From: Streptacidiphilus sp041262165 | GTDB taxonomy: Bacteria; Actinomycetota; Actinomycetes; Streptomycetales; Streptomycetaceae | Assembly: GCF_041262165.1 (NCBI RefSeq) | Contig: NZ_JBGCBY010000008.1 | Location: 124,001-188,000 of the forward strand | Direction of reading: 5' to 3' | DNA: 64,000 bases | Shown: positions 32,144-41,228 of the stretch, one piece after another | Position numbering within the stretch: position 1 is the first letter of the stretch | Layout: every line of letters starts with the position of its first letter | Program-made: the position numbers and the translations under genes | The notes under the pieces: model-generated | What the model was told of the DNA's origin: nothing | Seen by the model: only the letters and a program-made list of their open reading frames with translations | The model's database searches: none

Positions 32144-33058
32144 ATGAGCCGCGTCCTGTTCCTGCTCGTGCCCGGCGTACACCTGCTCGACCTCGCCGGG
32201 CCCGCACAGGTCTTCTCCACCGCTGCCGACCTCGGCCACGACTACACCCTGGGCTATGTCGCCGAGCAGCCGCTCGTCCCCAGCGCCCAGGGGGTGCCGC
32301 TGCACGCCGACACGGAGTGGCCCGAGCTGGATCGGGACGACCTGGTCCTGGTTCCAGGCTGGCGTGCGGCCAGCCTGGCGAGTGACGTCCCGATCGGTCC
32401 CGGTCCTCTGCGCCGCCTGTGCGAGCACTACGACCGAGGCGGCATGATCGCCAGCGTCTGCGCCGGAGCGGACGCCCTCGGCCGCGCCGGGCTCCTCGAC
32501 GGCCGCCGCTGCACCACCCACCACGACCTGCAGGAGGAACTCGCCCAGCGCTACCCGAAGGCCACCGTGGTCCGCGACGTGCTGTTCACCGTCGACGACC
32601 GCGTCGTGACGTCCGCCGGCATCGCCAGCGGCATCGACCTGGCCCTGTACCTCGTCGCCGGACGCCACGGCCCGGCCACCGCCGCGCAGATCGCCCGCGA
32701 GATGGTCGTCTTCGCCCGCCGCAACGGCCACGAGCAGCAGCACAGCGCCATGCTCCGGCACCGCTCCCACCTCGACGACACCGTCCACCATGCGCAGGAC
32801 GTGATCGACGCCCGCTACGACTCCCGGCTCCCACTCGCCGAGCTCGCCGCCTCGGTGGGCGTCAGCGACCGTACGCTCACCCGTCTGTTCACCCGCGCCA
32901 CCGGGCTCACCCCGCTGCGCTACCAGCAGACCCTGCGCCTGGAACGTGCCGAACACCTCATCGCCCACGGCACCACCGTCGAGCACGCGGCCCGCACCGT
33001 GGGCTTCGAGGACCCGCGCATGCTCCGCCGCCTCAGAGCACGGACGCCCGACGGCTAG
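32144..33058 (+). CDS. GlxA-family (DJ-1/PfpI plus AraC HTH) transcriptional regulator
   Basis: A 304-aa regulator. Residues 1-180 form a DJ-1/PfpI fold (LLVPGVHLLDLAGPAQVF, LVPGW, SVCAGADALGRAGLLDGRRCTTHH with the elbow Cys), and the C-terminus carries two AraC helix-turn-helices (LAELAASVGVSDRTLTRLFTRATGLTPLRYQQTLRLERAEHLI). The second helix-turn-helix is short: the protein stops 12 residues after EDPRMLRRLRA, so the tail may be slightly trimmed. Cotranscribed with the isochorismatase-like gene. Confidence 0.88.
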   Translation: MSRVLFLLVPGVHLLDLAGPAQVFSTAADLGHDYTLGYVAEQPLVPSAQGVPLHADTEWPELDRDDLVLVPGWRAASLASDVPIGPGPLRRLCEHYDRGGMIASVCAGADALGRAGLLDGRRCTTHHDLQEELAQRYPKATVVRDVLFTVDDRVVTSAGIASGIDLALYLVAGRHGPATAAQIAREMVVFARRNGHEQQHSAMLRHRSHLDDTVHHAQDVIDARYDSRLPLAELAASVGVSDRTLTRLFTRATGLTPLRYQQTLRLERAEHLIAHGTTVEHAARTVGFEDPRMLRRLRARTPDG

Positions 33059-33133
33059 TGGCACCCCGCAGAAGTCCTGCGAGGCTGGCGGCGTCTGGCA
33101 CTACTTCCGCGGAGCACCACTAGGATCCGGACC

Positions 33134-34078
33134 ATGCAGACCGGGTGGATCGACTTCGTCACCGACCCGCCGATCGCCGGGCAGCCCGAACCCGCCTGGA
33201 TCCACGGCGCACCGTCGGCACGGCGTAACACCGACCCGCCGATCCAGGTCCACGCCCACGACCCGCATACCTTCCTGCTGCGGCAGAGCAAGGCGGTCCA
33301 CTACGAGGGTCCTTTCGTCTTCCTGTTCCTCGGCAACGAGCGCGCGCTGCTGCTGGACACCGGTGCCACCGCCGACCCGCACCGCTTCCCGCTGCGCGAG
33401 ACGGTCGACGGCATCATCAGCGGCTGGCTCGCCGAGCACCCGCGCGAGGACTACCAGCTCGTGGTCGCGCACACCCACGGCCACGGCGACCACATCGCGG
33501 GAGACCCGCAGTTCGCCGACCGGCCCTCGACCACGGTGGTGGGCGTCGACACCGCTTCGGTGGAGACGTTCTTCGGCTTCGACTCCTGGCCGGAGCAGGT
33601 CGTCCGCTTCGACCTGGGCGGGCGCGTCCTGGAGATCACCGGATGCCCGGGGCATCACGACTCGTCGATCGCGATCCACGACCCCTGGTCCGGCTTTCTG
33701 CTCACCGGTGACACCGTCTATCCCGGCCGCCTCTACACCGAGGACTTCCCCGCTTTCGTGGCCAGCCTCGACCGTCTGGTGGAGTTCGCCGGGGCCCGTG
33801 ACGTCACCGGTGTCCTCGGCTGCCACATCGAGATGAGCCGCACCCCGCGACGCGACTACCCGCTCGGATCCACCTACCAGCCCGACGAGCCGGCACTGCG
33901 GCTGACGGTCGACCAGCTCGTCGCCGTGCGGGACGCCGCCCACGCCGCCGCCGACAGACCCGGGGTGCACCCCAGCGACGAGTTCATCATCTGGAACGGA
34001 CCCTGCCGGGGCGAGCAGGCCAAGCAGCTCGCCCGGGCGCTCCGGGACCGCTTGCGGAACCAGCTCCGCCGGAGCTGA
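33134..34078 (+). CDS. Metallo-beta-lactamase-fold hydrolase
   Basis: A 314-aa MBL-fold enzyme with the zinc motif HTHGHGDH (113-120), a third His in TGCPGHHDSS, the bridging Asp in LLTGDTVYPG, and a last His in LGCHIEM. The fold is of the stand-alone hydrolase type (glyoxalase II/lactonase-like); substrate unknown. It starts 75 bp after the GlxA-type gene and may be a separate unit. Three copies of a 16-bp repeat follow it. Confidence 0.82.
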   Translation: MQTGWIDFVTDPPIAGQPEPAWIHGAPSARRNTDPPIQVHAHDPHTFLLRQSKAVHYEGPFVFLFLGNERALLLDTGATADPHRFPLRETVDGIISGWLAEHPREDYQLVVAHTHGHGDHIAGDPQFADRPSTTVVGVDTASVETFFGFDSWPEQVVRFDLGGRVLEITGCPGHHDSSIAIHDPWSGFLLTGDTVYPGRLYTEDFPAFVASLDRLVEFAGARDVTGVLGCHIEMSRTPRRDYPLGSTYQPDEPALRLTVDQLVAVRDAAHAAADRPGVHPSDEFIIWNGPCRGEQAKQLARALRDRLRNQLRRS

Positions 34079-34095
34079 CCCGCCGCGGTCAGGTC

Positions 34096-34140
34096 GCGGT
34101 CCCAGAAGGGTGCGGTCCCAGAAGGGTGCGGTCCCAGAAG
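34096..34140. repeat. 16-bp tandem repeat between convergent genes
   Basis: GCGGTCCCAGAAGGGT occurs at 34096 and 34112, with a third partial copy from 34128 to 34140, in the 69-bp gap between the MBL gene and the VIT-family gene. Confidence 0.85.
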
Positions 34141-34147
34141 TTCAAGG

Positions 34148-35092
34148 TCAGGAGACATGTGCTCCCACGAGCAGGCCGACGAGGAATGTCATGCCGGTCG
34201 CGAGGGCACCGAGCCCGAACTGGCGCAGCCCGCCCTGCAGCGGCGGGCGACCGGTGAGTTGGGCGACGGCCGCGCCGCCCGCGAACGACGCCACCCCGGC
34301 GAGGAGCAGGGCCAGCACGAAGGCGGCCGGGATGCCGAAGAGATACGGCATCAGCGGCAGTAGCGCGCCGACGGTGAACGAGGCGAAGGATGCGCCCGCT
34401 GCCGTCCAGGGCGATGGCAGGTCGTCAGGATCGATGCCGAGTTCCTCGCGCACATGGACCTTCACGGCCTGGCGCGGGTCGGCGGAGATCTGCCGGGCGA
34501 CGAGCTCGGCGACCTCGGGTTCGACGCCCCGGGTGACGAAGACCTGGGCGAGTTCCCGCTCCTCGCCCTGGGGATTGCGCCAGTGCTGGAGCTGCTCGAC
34601 CGCAACCTCGGCCTCGGTGAGCTCGTTCTGCGAGCAGACCGAGATGTACTCGCCAGTGGCCATGGAGAACGCGCCGGCGATCAGGCCGGCCAGCCCCGTC
34701 AGCACGATGGTGTGGTTGGCGGCCCCGCCGCCGCCGACGCCCGCGATCAGCGAAGCGTTGGTGACCAGACCGTCCATGGCGCCGAAGACTGCGGGACGCA
34801 GCCAGCCGCCCGACACGTCGCGGTGCTGGAGGGTTCGGTGGCGCGCGCCCAGGACACGCCTCCTCGCCTCGGCCCGGCCCAGGTCGCGCGGGGGCGGATA
34901 GGCCGCCTCCTCCGGAACGGCGGCCTGCTCCCGCGCCGGCGGCCCGTCCGCATACTGCTGCCAGTACGCCGGCTCCTGCGGATCGACGGGGTTCTGACCC
35001 ATCGGCACCACGTGCAACGAGCGCTGCCAGTCGCTCTCCTGCTCGGCCGACGGGTCTGGATACAGGTCCTGCCATTGGGTATCTGCGGCCAT
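34148..35092 (-). CDS. VIT1/CCC1-family transporter
   Basis: A 314-aa membrane protein of the vacuolar iron transporter family (iron/manganese export in bacteria). After a 110-residue hydrophilic N-terminus comes the family hallmark GGWLRPAVFGAMDGLVTNASLIAGVGG (helix 1), SMATGEYISVCSQNE, a cytoplasmic helical metal-binding section with Glu-rich LTEAEVAVEQLQHWRNPQGEERELAQVFVTRGV, and three C-terminal helices. The hydrophilic extension is longer than usual. ATG 35092 opens the first residues MAADTQWQDLYPD. Confidence 0.85.
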   Translation of the reverse strand: MAADTQWQDLYPDPSAEQESDWQRSLHVVPMGQNPVDPQEPAYWQQYADGPPAREQAAVPEEAAYPPPRDLGRAEARRRVLGARHRTLQHRDVSGGWLRPAVFGAMDGLVTNASLIAGVGGGGAANHTIVLTGLAGLIAGAFSMATGEYISVCSQNELTEAEVAVEQLQHWRNPQGEERELAQVFVTRGVEPEVAELVARQISADPRQAVKVHVREELGIDPDDLPSPWTAAGASFASFTVGALLPLMPYLFGIPAAFVLALLLAGVASFAGGAAVAQLTGRPPLQGGLRQFGLGALATGMTFLVGLLVGAHVS

Positions 35093-35455
35093 GCCCACAA
35101 CTCCAGGTCGAATCGAAGGGGACTGCCCCCGGGCATTCTTGTGGAACTTCCCTTGCGCGCGTCCTCGGTCGGAACGTACCCCCGAACAGGCCCCTGCCAA
35201 GACGATTTGTCCCGAAGAGGCGTTACCGATTCGTTTCCAGTCACCGAGGCACCACATCGGCGGCACCTCTCCGTTGGGAGATGCCAATGTGGTGCCTGTG
35301 ATTGAAATCCGATCCACGACATACGCGACGCCGGGTAAAGTCACCGCGCACCGGCCGAAGTACCCCTCCATCTGGAAGCGGATTCCGTCGCCAGAATACG
35401 GAGTACGGTGCCGCCGGGCCGAGGAAACCGCCGCCATCGAGCAGCAGGAGCTCCC
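35093..35455. other. 363-bp divergent intergenic region with a structured inverted repeat
   Basis: Lies between the VIT-family gene and the hibernation-factor-like gene. The base composition is less GC-rich than its neighbours. It contains the 51-nt hairpin at 35247-35297. No ORF with codon bias is present. Confidence 0.6.
35247..35297. other. 51-nt extended hairpin
   Basis: A perfect 11-bp outer stem (35247-35257 with 35287-35297) and an inner stem (GGCA/TGCC and TCTCC/GGAGA around a GTTG loop) form one long hairpin. It is 160 bp before the hibernation-factor-like start. It could be a regulatory RNA element or a terminator. Confidence 0.5.
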
Positions 35456-36232
35456 GTGAACACATCACCCTTCACAGTGACGGTCGAGACGCGCGGCGAG
35501 ATAGGGGAGGACGCGCGCCGCCTGGCTCGCGACAGCATCGAGCAGCTGGACTGCGATGCCGACCTACTGATCCGGCAGGCACGCATCAAACTGACCCGCC
35601 TCACGGACTGGACCCTGCCGCTCCCTGCAGTCACCCAGGGCAATCTGGACATCGGTGGCATTCCGCTCCGGGCCCAGACCGCCGCTCACAGCATGCACCA
35701 GGCGATCCAGCTGCTCCGGGAGCGACTGCGGGACCGCCTGGTACGGCTACTGCGCTCTGACGCCCCCTACCACGGCCTGGTGGTCGGCGCGCCGCTCGAT
35801 TCGCCGCACCAGCACGCCGGCGAGGACTCGCTTTCCGTCCCCCGGACCCGGATCGTCCGGTGCAAGCCCGTCACGCTGCGCTGCGAGACCGTGGACGAGG
35901 CCGCCTTCCGCATGGATGCGATGGACTACGACTGCCACATGTTCTCCGACTCCGACACCGGGCAGGACAGTATGGTCTTCCGCTCCGGCCCCACCGGCTA
36001 CAGCGTGGCCCAGCTCTCCACCAGGAACGGCCCACCACGTCGGCGCAACCTCTCCTTCACGGTCCGCCCGCGGCCCGCCCCGCACCTGACGGCCAACCAG
36101 GCCGCAGCACGTCTGAACCTCACCGGACTGCCTTTCATGTTCTTCGCGGACGCCACGAACCGCGAGGCCCGGGGCGCCATGCTCTACAAGCGCTACGACG
36201 GCCACTACGGCCTTCTGCTCCCGCAGGCATAA
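35456..36232 (+). CDS. HPF/RaiA-family ribosome hibernation-like protein with two C-terminal domains
   Basis: A 258-aa protein. The N-terminal part (about 1-95: VTVETRGEIGEDARRLARDSIEQL, ARIKLTRL) fits an HPF/S30AE domain. It is followed by two copies of the S30AE C-terminal dimerisation domain: first at about 130-185 (RIVRCKPVTLRCETVDEAAFRMDAMDYDCHMFSDSDTGQDSMVFRS) and then at about 205-256 (HLTANQAAARLNLTGLPFMFFADATNREARGAMLYKRYDGHYGLL). This layout is like mycobacterial RafH rather than plain long HPF. AGGAG supports GTG 35456. Probably stabilises or silences ribosomes under stress. Confidence 0.75.
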   Translation: MNTSPFTVTVETRGEIGEDARRLARDSIEQLDCDADLLIRQARIKLTRLTDWTLPLPAVTQGNLDIGGIPLRAQTAAHSMHQAIQLLRERLRDRLVRLLRSDAPYHGLVVGAPLDSPHQHAGEDSLSVPRTRIVRCKPVTLRCETVDEAAFRMDAMDYDCHMFSDSDTGQDSMVFRSGPTGYSVAQLSTRNGPPRRRNLSFTVRPRPAPHLTANQAAARLNLTGLPFMFFADATNREARGAMLYKRYDGHYGLLLPQA

Positions 36233-36452
36233 AGGGCTGCCTTCGAAACGCCAGGGACAATTCCGTAAGGTATCGGTAATGTGTTCCCGCCGGCAGGTGA
36301 GCGGTTCCGCCAGGAATACCCTGCCCCGAGGGCATATCGCCGGTGAATCGAGCGGGAGTCCGTGATCGGATTCGCCCGGCCAGGGCCGGTGCATAGAATC
36401 CTGCCGTCGGCGCCGCGAGTGACATTGCCAGTCCCACTGCAGAGGAATCCCT

Positions 36453-36950
36453 GTGGCAGCATCCTCACATCAAGGTCGGCACCGCCCGCTCGAACGTCGT
36501 CCGCCGCGACGGACGTCCCCGACCGGTCTCTCCGCCGCCGTCCTGTGCCTGGGCGTGGTGTGGATCCACGTGCAGGACCAGGGCGGCTTCCCGGGGAGCA
36601 AGTCGCCGGGCTACGTCGCCCTGGGGTACTTCGCGCTGGAGGCCGTCGGCGTGTTGTCGGCGGTGCTTCTCGTCGCCGGGCCCGGGACCCGCCTGTACCG
36701 CGCCGCCTGGCTGCTGGCCATGGGCGTCTCGGCGGGCCCGCTGCTCGGCTTCGCTCTCTCGCGCGGCCCGGGGCTCCCCGGCTACGGCGACGACAAGGGC
36801 AACTGGACCGAACCGCTCGGTCTCCTCAGCCTCCTCGTGGAGTCGGTGCTGCTGGTGCTCTCCCTCGTCGCGCTCGTGAGCGCCCGCAGCACCCGAACCA
36901 CGACGTTCCCCGCCACGCGGCACGAGCCCGTCGGCGCGACCGCCGACTAG
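36453..36950 (+). CDS. Small four-helix membrane protein, unknown
   Basis: A 165-aa protein with a basic N-terminus and about four transmembrane segments (TGLSAAVLCLGVVWIHV; YFALEAVGVLSAVLLVAG; AAWLLAMGVSAGPLLGFAL; LGLLSLLVESVLLVLSLVALV). AGAGGA precedes GTG 36453, and a TAGAAT-like -10 box is found at about 36395. No family recognised; streptomycetes have many such proteins. It precedes the RNA repair operon by 79 bp in the same direction, but no functional link is implied. Confidence 0.65.
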   Translation: MAASSHQGRHRPLERRPPRRTSPTGLSAAVLCLGVVWIHVQDQGGFPGSKSPGYVALGYFALEAVGVLSAVLLVAGPGTRLYRAAWLLAMGVSAGPLLGFALSRGPGLPGYGDDKGNWTEPLGLLSLLVESVLLVLSLVALVSARSTRTTTFPATRHEPVGATAD

Positions 36951-37029
36951 AACGAGACCCTGGACAGAACCCGGTCTCGGCTCCAAAACCACGTGTGCGG
37001 AGCCTGCGTGCCACGCGATACTCGACCGT

Positions 37030-38595
37030 GTGTTCCTGACGATCAGCACCTTCGGCTCCCCCGAGCGACCGGCCACCGACCTGGGTTTTCTGCTGCACAA
37101 GCACCCGGGCAAGGCCCAGTCGTTCGCCACCTCCCACGGGCTCGCGCACGTCTTCTACCCCGAGGCGACCGAGCAGCGTTGCACTGCCGCACTGCTGTTG
37201 GAGGTCGATCCGATCGGGCTGGTCCGACGAGGCCGCGGCAAGGGCCGAGGCGGATCGCCCGACTTCGCCCTCGCGCAGTACGTCAACGACCGCCCCTACG
37301 CTGCTTCCTCGCTGCTCGCGGTCGCGCTGAGCGCGGTCTTCAGGAGCGCGATGAAGGGCCGCTGCGACCAGCGTCCTGAACTCGCCGCGAACCCGCTTCC
37401 GCTGAGGATCACCGTCCCCGCGCTGCCCGCGAAGGCAGGCCAGGACAGTGGCCCGCAGCTCGTCCGCCGCCTGTTCGAACCGCTCGGCTGGCAGGTTGAG
37501 GCAGAGCCGATCCCGCTCGACGACTCCTTCCCCGAGTGGGGCGACTCGCGGTACGTGCGGTTGGAACTGTTCGGCACGCTGCGTCTGGCCGACGCGCTGA
37601 GCCAGCTCTACATCCTGCTGCCGGTGCTCGACGACGCCAAGCACTACTGGGTCTCACCCGACGAGGTCGACAAGCTGCTGCGGGTGGGCGGCGGATGGCT
37701 CGGCGAGCATCCCGAGCTGGCCCTGATCACCCGACGCTACCTGGCCCGCCGCTGGTCGCTGACCCGCAGTGCGATGGAGCAGCTGGAACTGGCCCGGCTC
37801 GCCGAGGCCGACGACCGCGAGGTCGAGGAGATCGACAACGCCGTCCCCGAGGAGACACCGGACGAGAACTCGGACGGGGCCCCGGACCAGACCCCGACGG
37901 AGACGGAAACGGAGACGGGGACAGAGACGGAGACGGAGACGGGGACGGACGCGGCCGAGCCCCGGCCGACCCCGCTCGCGGTCCACCGCCGCGAGGCGAT
38001 CATGGACGTGCTGAGGGCCGCCGGCGCGACTCGTGTCGTGGACCTCGGCTGCGGCGAGGGCAGTCTCGTGGCCGCGCTGCTCAAGGAGCCGCGCGTCACC
38101 GAGATCCTCGGCGTGGACGTGTCCTCGCGCGCCCTCGCCATCGCCGCCCGACGACTGCACCTGGACCGAATGTCCGAGCGCCAGGCGCAGCGCGTCCGTC
38201 TGGTCCAGGGCGCGCTCACCTACACCGACGCCCGCCTCACCGGCTATGACGCCGCGGTGCTCTCCGAGGTCATCGAGCACGTCGACCCGCCCCGGCTGCC
38301 CGCCCTGGAGTACGCGGTGTTCGGTGCCGCGCGCCCCGGCACGGTCGTCGTGACCACGCCCAACGCCGAGTACAACGTCCGCTGGGAGTCCCTCCCGGCC
38401 GGGCACGTCCGCCATGCCGACCACCGGTTCGAGTGGGACCGCACCCAGTTCCGGATCTGGGCCGGAGAGGTCGCCGACCGCTACGGCTACACCGTCGGGT
38501 TCGCACCCGTCGGCCCGGACGACCCCGAGGTCGGCCCGCCGACCCAGCTCGCCACGTTCGTACGCACCACCGTCCAGGAAGCAGCCGCCCGATGA
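37030..38595 (+). CDS. hen1: 3'-terminal RNA ribose 2'-O-methyltransferase Hen1
   Basis: A 521-aa bacterial Hen1. The N-terminal half (1-240) is the Hen1_L region that activates the Pnkp ligase (starts FLTISTFGSP, TDLGFLLHKHPGK). A 50-residue Glu/Thr-rich linker follows, then the C-terminal methyltransferase: SAM motif DLGCGEGSLV (338-347), the metal-binding Glu413 and Glu416-His417 in EVIEH, and another His in the GHVRHADHRFEW region. It methylates the 2'-OH of the 3' end at a damage site so that ligated RNA resists renewed cleavage. The stop overlaps the pnkp start (ATGA), forming the two-gene RNA repair operon. Confidence 0.95.
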   Translation: MFLTISTFGSPERPATDLGFLLHKHPGKAQSFATSHGLAHVFYPEATEQRCTAALLLEVDPIGLVRRGRGKGRGGSPDFALAQYVNDRPYAASSLLAVALSAVFRSAMKGRCDQRPELAANPLPLRITVPALPAKAGQDSGPQLVRRLFEPLGWQVEAEPIPLDDSFPEWGDSRYVRLELFGTLRLADALSQLYILLPVLDDAKHYWVSPDEVDKLLRVGGGWLGEHPELALITRRYLARRWSLTRSAMEQLELARLAEADDREVEEIDNAVPEETPDENSDGAPDQTPTETETETGTETETETGTDAAEPRPTPLAVHRREAIMDVLRAAGATRVVDLGCGEGSLVAALLKEPRVTEILGVDVSSRALAIAARRLHLDRMSERQAQRVRLVQGALTYTDARLTGYDAAVLSEVIEHVDPPRLPALEYAVFGAARPGTVVVTTPNAEYNVRWESLPAGHVRHADHRFEWDRTQFRIWAGEVADRYGYTVGFAPVGPDDPEVGPPTQLATFVRTTVQEAAAR

Positions 38596-41228
38596 GCGAC
38601 ACGCGCGAGATGAGCAGGGCGAGCGACACGCGCCCGCTCCCCGTCCCCGACCTCTCTCTGGTCGTCCTGGTCGGCACCACCGGGTCCGGCAAGTCCAGCT
38701 TCGCTGCCCGGCACTTCCTCCCCACTCAGGTGGTCTCCTCCGACACCTGCCGCGGCCTGGTCTCCGACGACCCCAACGACCAGGCGGCGACCCCGGACGC
38801 CTTCGACGTGCTCCACTACATCGCGGGCAAGCGCCTCGCGGCCGGGCGCCTCACCGTCGTGGACGCCACCAACGTTCAGCCCGAGGCCCGGCGGCAGCTG
38901 GTCAACCTCGCCCGCGAGTACGACGTGCTGCCGATCGCGATCGTGCTCGACGTCCCGCCGCAGGTCTGCGCCGAGCGCAACGCACTGCGTCCCGACCGGG
39001 CCGGGTTCAGCCCGCATGTCATCCAGCGTCAGCAGCGCGAGCTGCGCCGCTCGCTGAAGTTCCTGGAGCGCGAGGGCTTCCGCAAGGTCCACATCCTGCG
39101 CGGCGCCGCCGAGGTCGAGGCCGCCGAGATCGTGTACGAGAAACGCTACAACGACCTGCGCCACGTCACCGGGCCCTTCGACATCATCGGCGACATCCAC
39201 GGCTGCCGGTCCGAACTGGTCACCCTGCTCGGCCGGCTGGGCTATGGCGTCACCCGCGACGAGGAAGGCCGCGCGGTCGACGCCGCACACCCGGACGGCC
39301 GCACCGCCGTGTTCGTCGGCGACCTGGTCGACCGCGGCCCGGACACCCCGGGCGTGCTGCGCCTGGTCATGGGCATGGTCGCGTCCGGAAACGCCCTCTG
39401 CGTTCCCGGCAACCACGAGAACAAGCTCGGCCGCGCCCTGTCCGGACGCAAGGTGACGATCAGTCACGGCCTGCAGGAGTCCCTGGACCAGCTCGCCGCC
39501 GAACCGCCGGACTTTGTCGCCGAGGTGCGCCGCTTCATCGACGGGCTGGTCAGCCACTACGTCCTGGACGGCGGCAACCTCGTCGTCTGCCACGCCGGGC
39601 TGCCGGAGCGGTACCACGGCCGCACCTCCGGCCGGGTCCGCTCGCACGCCCTCTACGGCGACACCACCGGCGAGACCGACGAGTACGGCCTGCCCGTGCG
39701 CTACCCGTGGGCCGAGGAGTACCGGGGCCGCGCCCTGGTCGTCTACGGCCACACCCCGACCCCGACGGCGAGCTTCGTCAACAACACCATCTGTCTGGAC
39801 ACCGGCTGCGTCTTCGGCGGCAGCATGACCGCGCTGCGCTACCCGGAGCGCTCGCTCGTCGAGGTCGAGGCCGAGCAGGTCTGGTACGAGCCGGTCCGCC
39901 CGCTGATCTCGGACGCCCCCGGCGCCCGCGAGGGTCGTCCCCTCGCGCTCGGCGACGTCGCCGGTCGCCGCATCGTCGAGACCGCCAACCACGGGCGGGT
40001 CTCGGTCCGGGAGGAGAATGCCGCCGCAGCGCTCGAGGTGATGAGCCGCTTCGCGCTCGACCCGCGCCTGCTCGCCTACCTGCCGCCGACCATGGCCCCG
40101 GTCGCCACCTCGCGCCGCGAGGGCTACCTGGAACACCCGGAGGAGGCGTTCTCCGGCTACCTCGCCGACGGCGTCCGGCAGGTCGTGTGCGAGGAGAAGC
40201 ACATGGGCTCGCGCGCCGTGGTGCTGCTCGGCGCGAACGAAGCCGCACTGGAGAAGCGTTTCGGCGTTCCCACCGGCGGCGCGATCTGGACCCGCACCGG
40301 ACGTGCGTTCCTGGACGACGACACACTGACCGCCGCGATCCTGGATCGGTTGCGTACCGCTGCGACCGACTCCGGCCTTTTCGGTGACCTGGACAGCGAC
40401 TGGCTGCTGCTGGACGCCGAGCTGATGCCCTGGTCGCTGAAGGCCGAGGGCCTGCTGCGCCGCCAGTACGCGGCAGTGGGCGCGGCGGCGGGCGCGGCGC
40501 TGCCCGCTGCCCTCGCAGCGCTGGACGCGGCTCGCGCACGTGACGTCGATGTCGCGGACCTGGCGACCCGTCAGACGGCCCGCCATGCGGACGCCGCCGC
40601 GTTCACCGAGGCGTACCGCCGCTACTGCTGGCCGGTGGACGGGCTGGACGGGATCAGGCTGGCCCCGTTCCAGATCCTCGCCGCCGAGGGCGCCAACCTC
40701 GCCGTCCGCTCGCACGACCAGCACCTCGCCTGGATCGACCGCCTCGTCGCGGCCGACCCGGCTGGCCCGTCGTCCACCGCCACCCCGGACCGAGGCGCTT
40801 CGCGCCGCACCTCTGGCCTGCTCCACCGCACCGGCCGCCTCCTGGTCGACACCGCTGACGAGCAGTCGGTCGCCGCCGCTGTCGCCTGGTGGGAGGAACT
40901 GACCGGCAACGGGGGAGAGGGCATGGTCGTCAAGCCGCTGGACTCGCTGGTCCGTCCCGACGGCGGACGTCTCGTCCAGCCCGGCGTGAAGGTCCGCGGC
41001 CGGGAGTACCTGCGGATCATCTACGGCCCCGACTACACCCTCCCGGCCAACCTCGACCGGCTGCGCTCGCGCGCCCTCGGCCACAAGCGCTCGCTCGCCC
41101 TGCGCGAGTACGCCCTCGGCCTGGAGGCGCTGGACCGCCTCGCCGCGCACGAGCCGCTGTGGCGGGTGCACGAGGCCGTGTTCGCCGTACTCGCCCTCGA
41201 GTCGGAGCCGGTCGACCCCCGGCTCTGA
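38592..41228 (+). CDS. pnkp: Polynucleotide kinase-phosphatase-ligase (bacterial Pnkp)
   Basis: An 878-aa RNA repair enzyme with three modules. Kinase: Walker A GTTGSGKSS (28-36) with the substrate-binding DTCR. Phosphatase (calcineurin-like): GDIHGC with Asp201/His203, GDLVDRGPD, GNHENK, GHTPTP. Ligase (nucleotidyltransferase): catalytic Lys536 in EEKHMGSR, and late motifs EGMVVKP and QPGVKVRGREYLRIIYG. It heals 5'-OH and 2',3'-cyclic ends left by ribotoxins and, with Hen1, seals them. ATG 38592 overlaps the hen1 stop. The stop codon falls in the first unit of a 19-bp tandem array. Confidence 0.95.
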   Translation: MSDTREMSRASDTRPLPVPDLSLVVLVGTTGSGKSSFAARHFLPTQVVSSDTCRGLVSDDPNDQAATPDAFDVLHYIAGKRLAAGRLTVVDATNVQPEARRQLVNLAREYDVLPIAIVLDVPPQVCAERNALRPDRAGFSPHVIQRQQRELRRSLKFLEREGFRKVHILRGAAEVEAAEIVYEKRYNDLRHVTGPFDIIGDIHGCRSELVTLLGRLGYGVTRDEEGRAVDAAHPDGRTAVFVGDLVDRGPDTPGVLRLVMGMVASGNALCVPGNHENKLGRALSGRKVTISHGLQESLDQLAAEPPDFVAEVRRFIDGLVSHYVLDGGNLVVCHAGLPERYHGRTSGRVRSHALYGDTTGETDEYGLPVRYPWAEEYRGRALVVYGHTPTPTASFVNNTICLDTGCVFGGSMTALRYPERSLVEVEAEQVWYEPVRPLISDAPGAREGRPLALGDVAGRRIVETANHGRVSVREENAAAALEVMSRFALDPRLLAYLPPTMAPVATSRREGYLEHPEEAFSGYLADGVRQVVCEEKHMGSRAVVLLGANEAALEKRFGVPTGGAIWTRTGRAFLDDDTLTAAILDRLRTAATDSGLFGDLDSDWLLLDAELMPWSLKAEGLLRRQYAAVGAAAGAALPAALAALDAARARDVDVADLATRQTARHADAAAFTEAYRRYCWPVDGLDGIRLAPFQILAAEGANLAVRSHDQHLAWIDRLVAADPAGPSSTATPDRGASRRTSGLLHRTGRLLVDTADEQSVAAAVAWWEELTGNGGEGMVVKPLDSLVRPDGGRLVQPGVKVRGREYLRIIYGPDYTLPANLDRLRSRALGHKRSLALREYALGLEALDRLAAHEPLWRVHEAVFAVLALESEPVDPRL

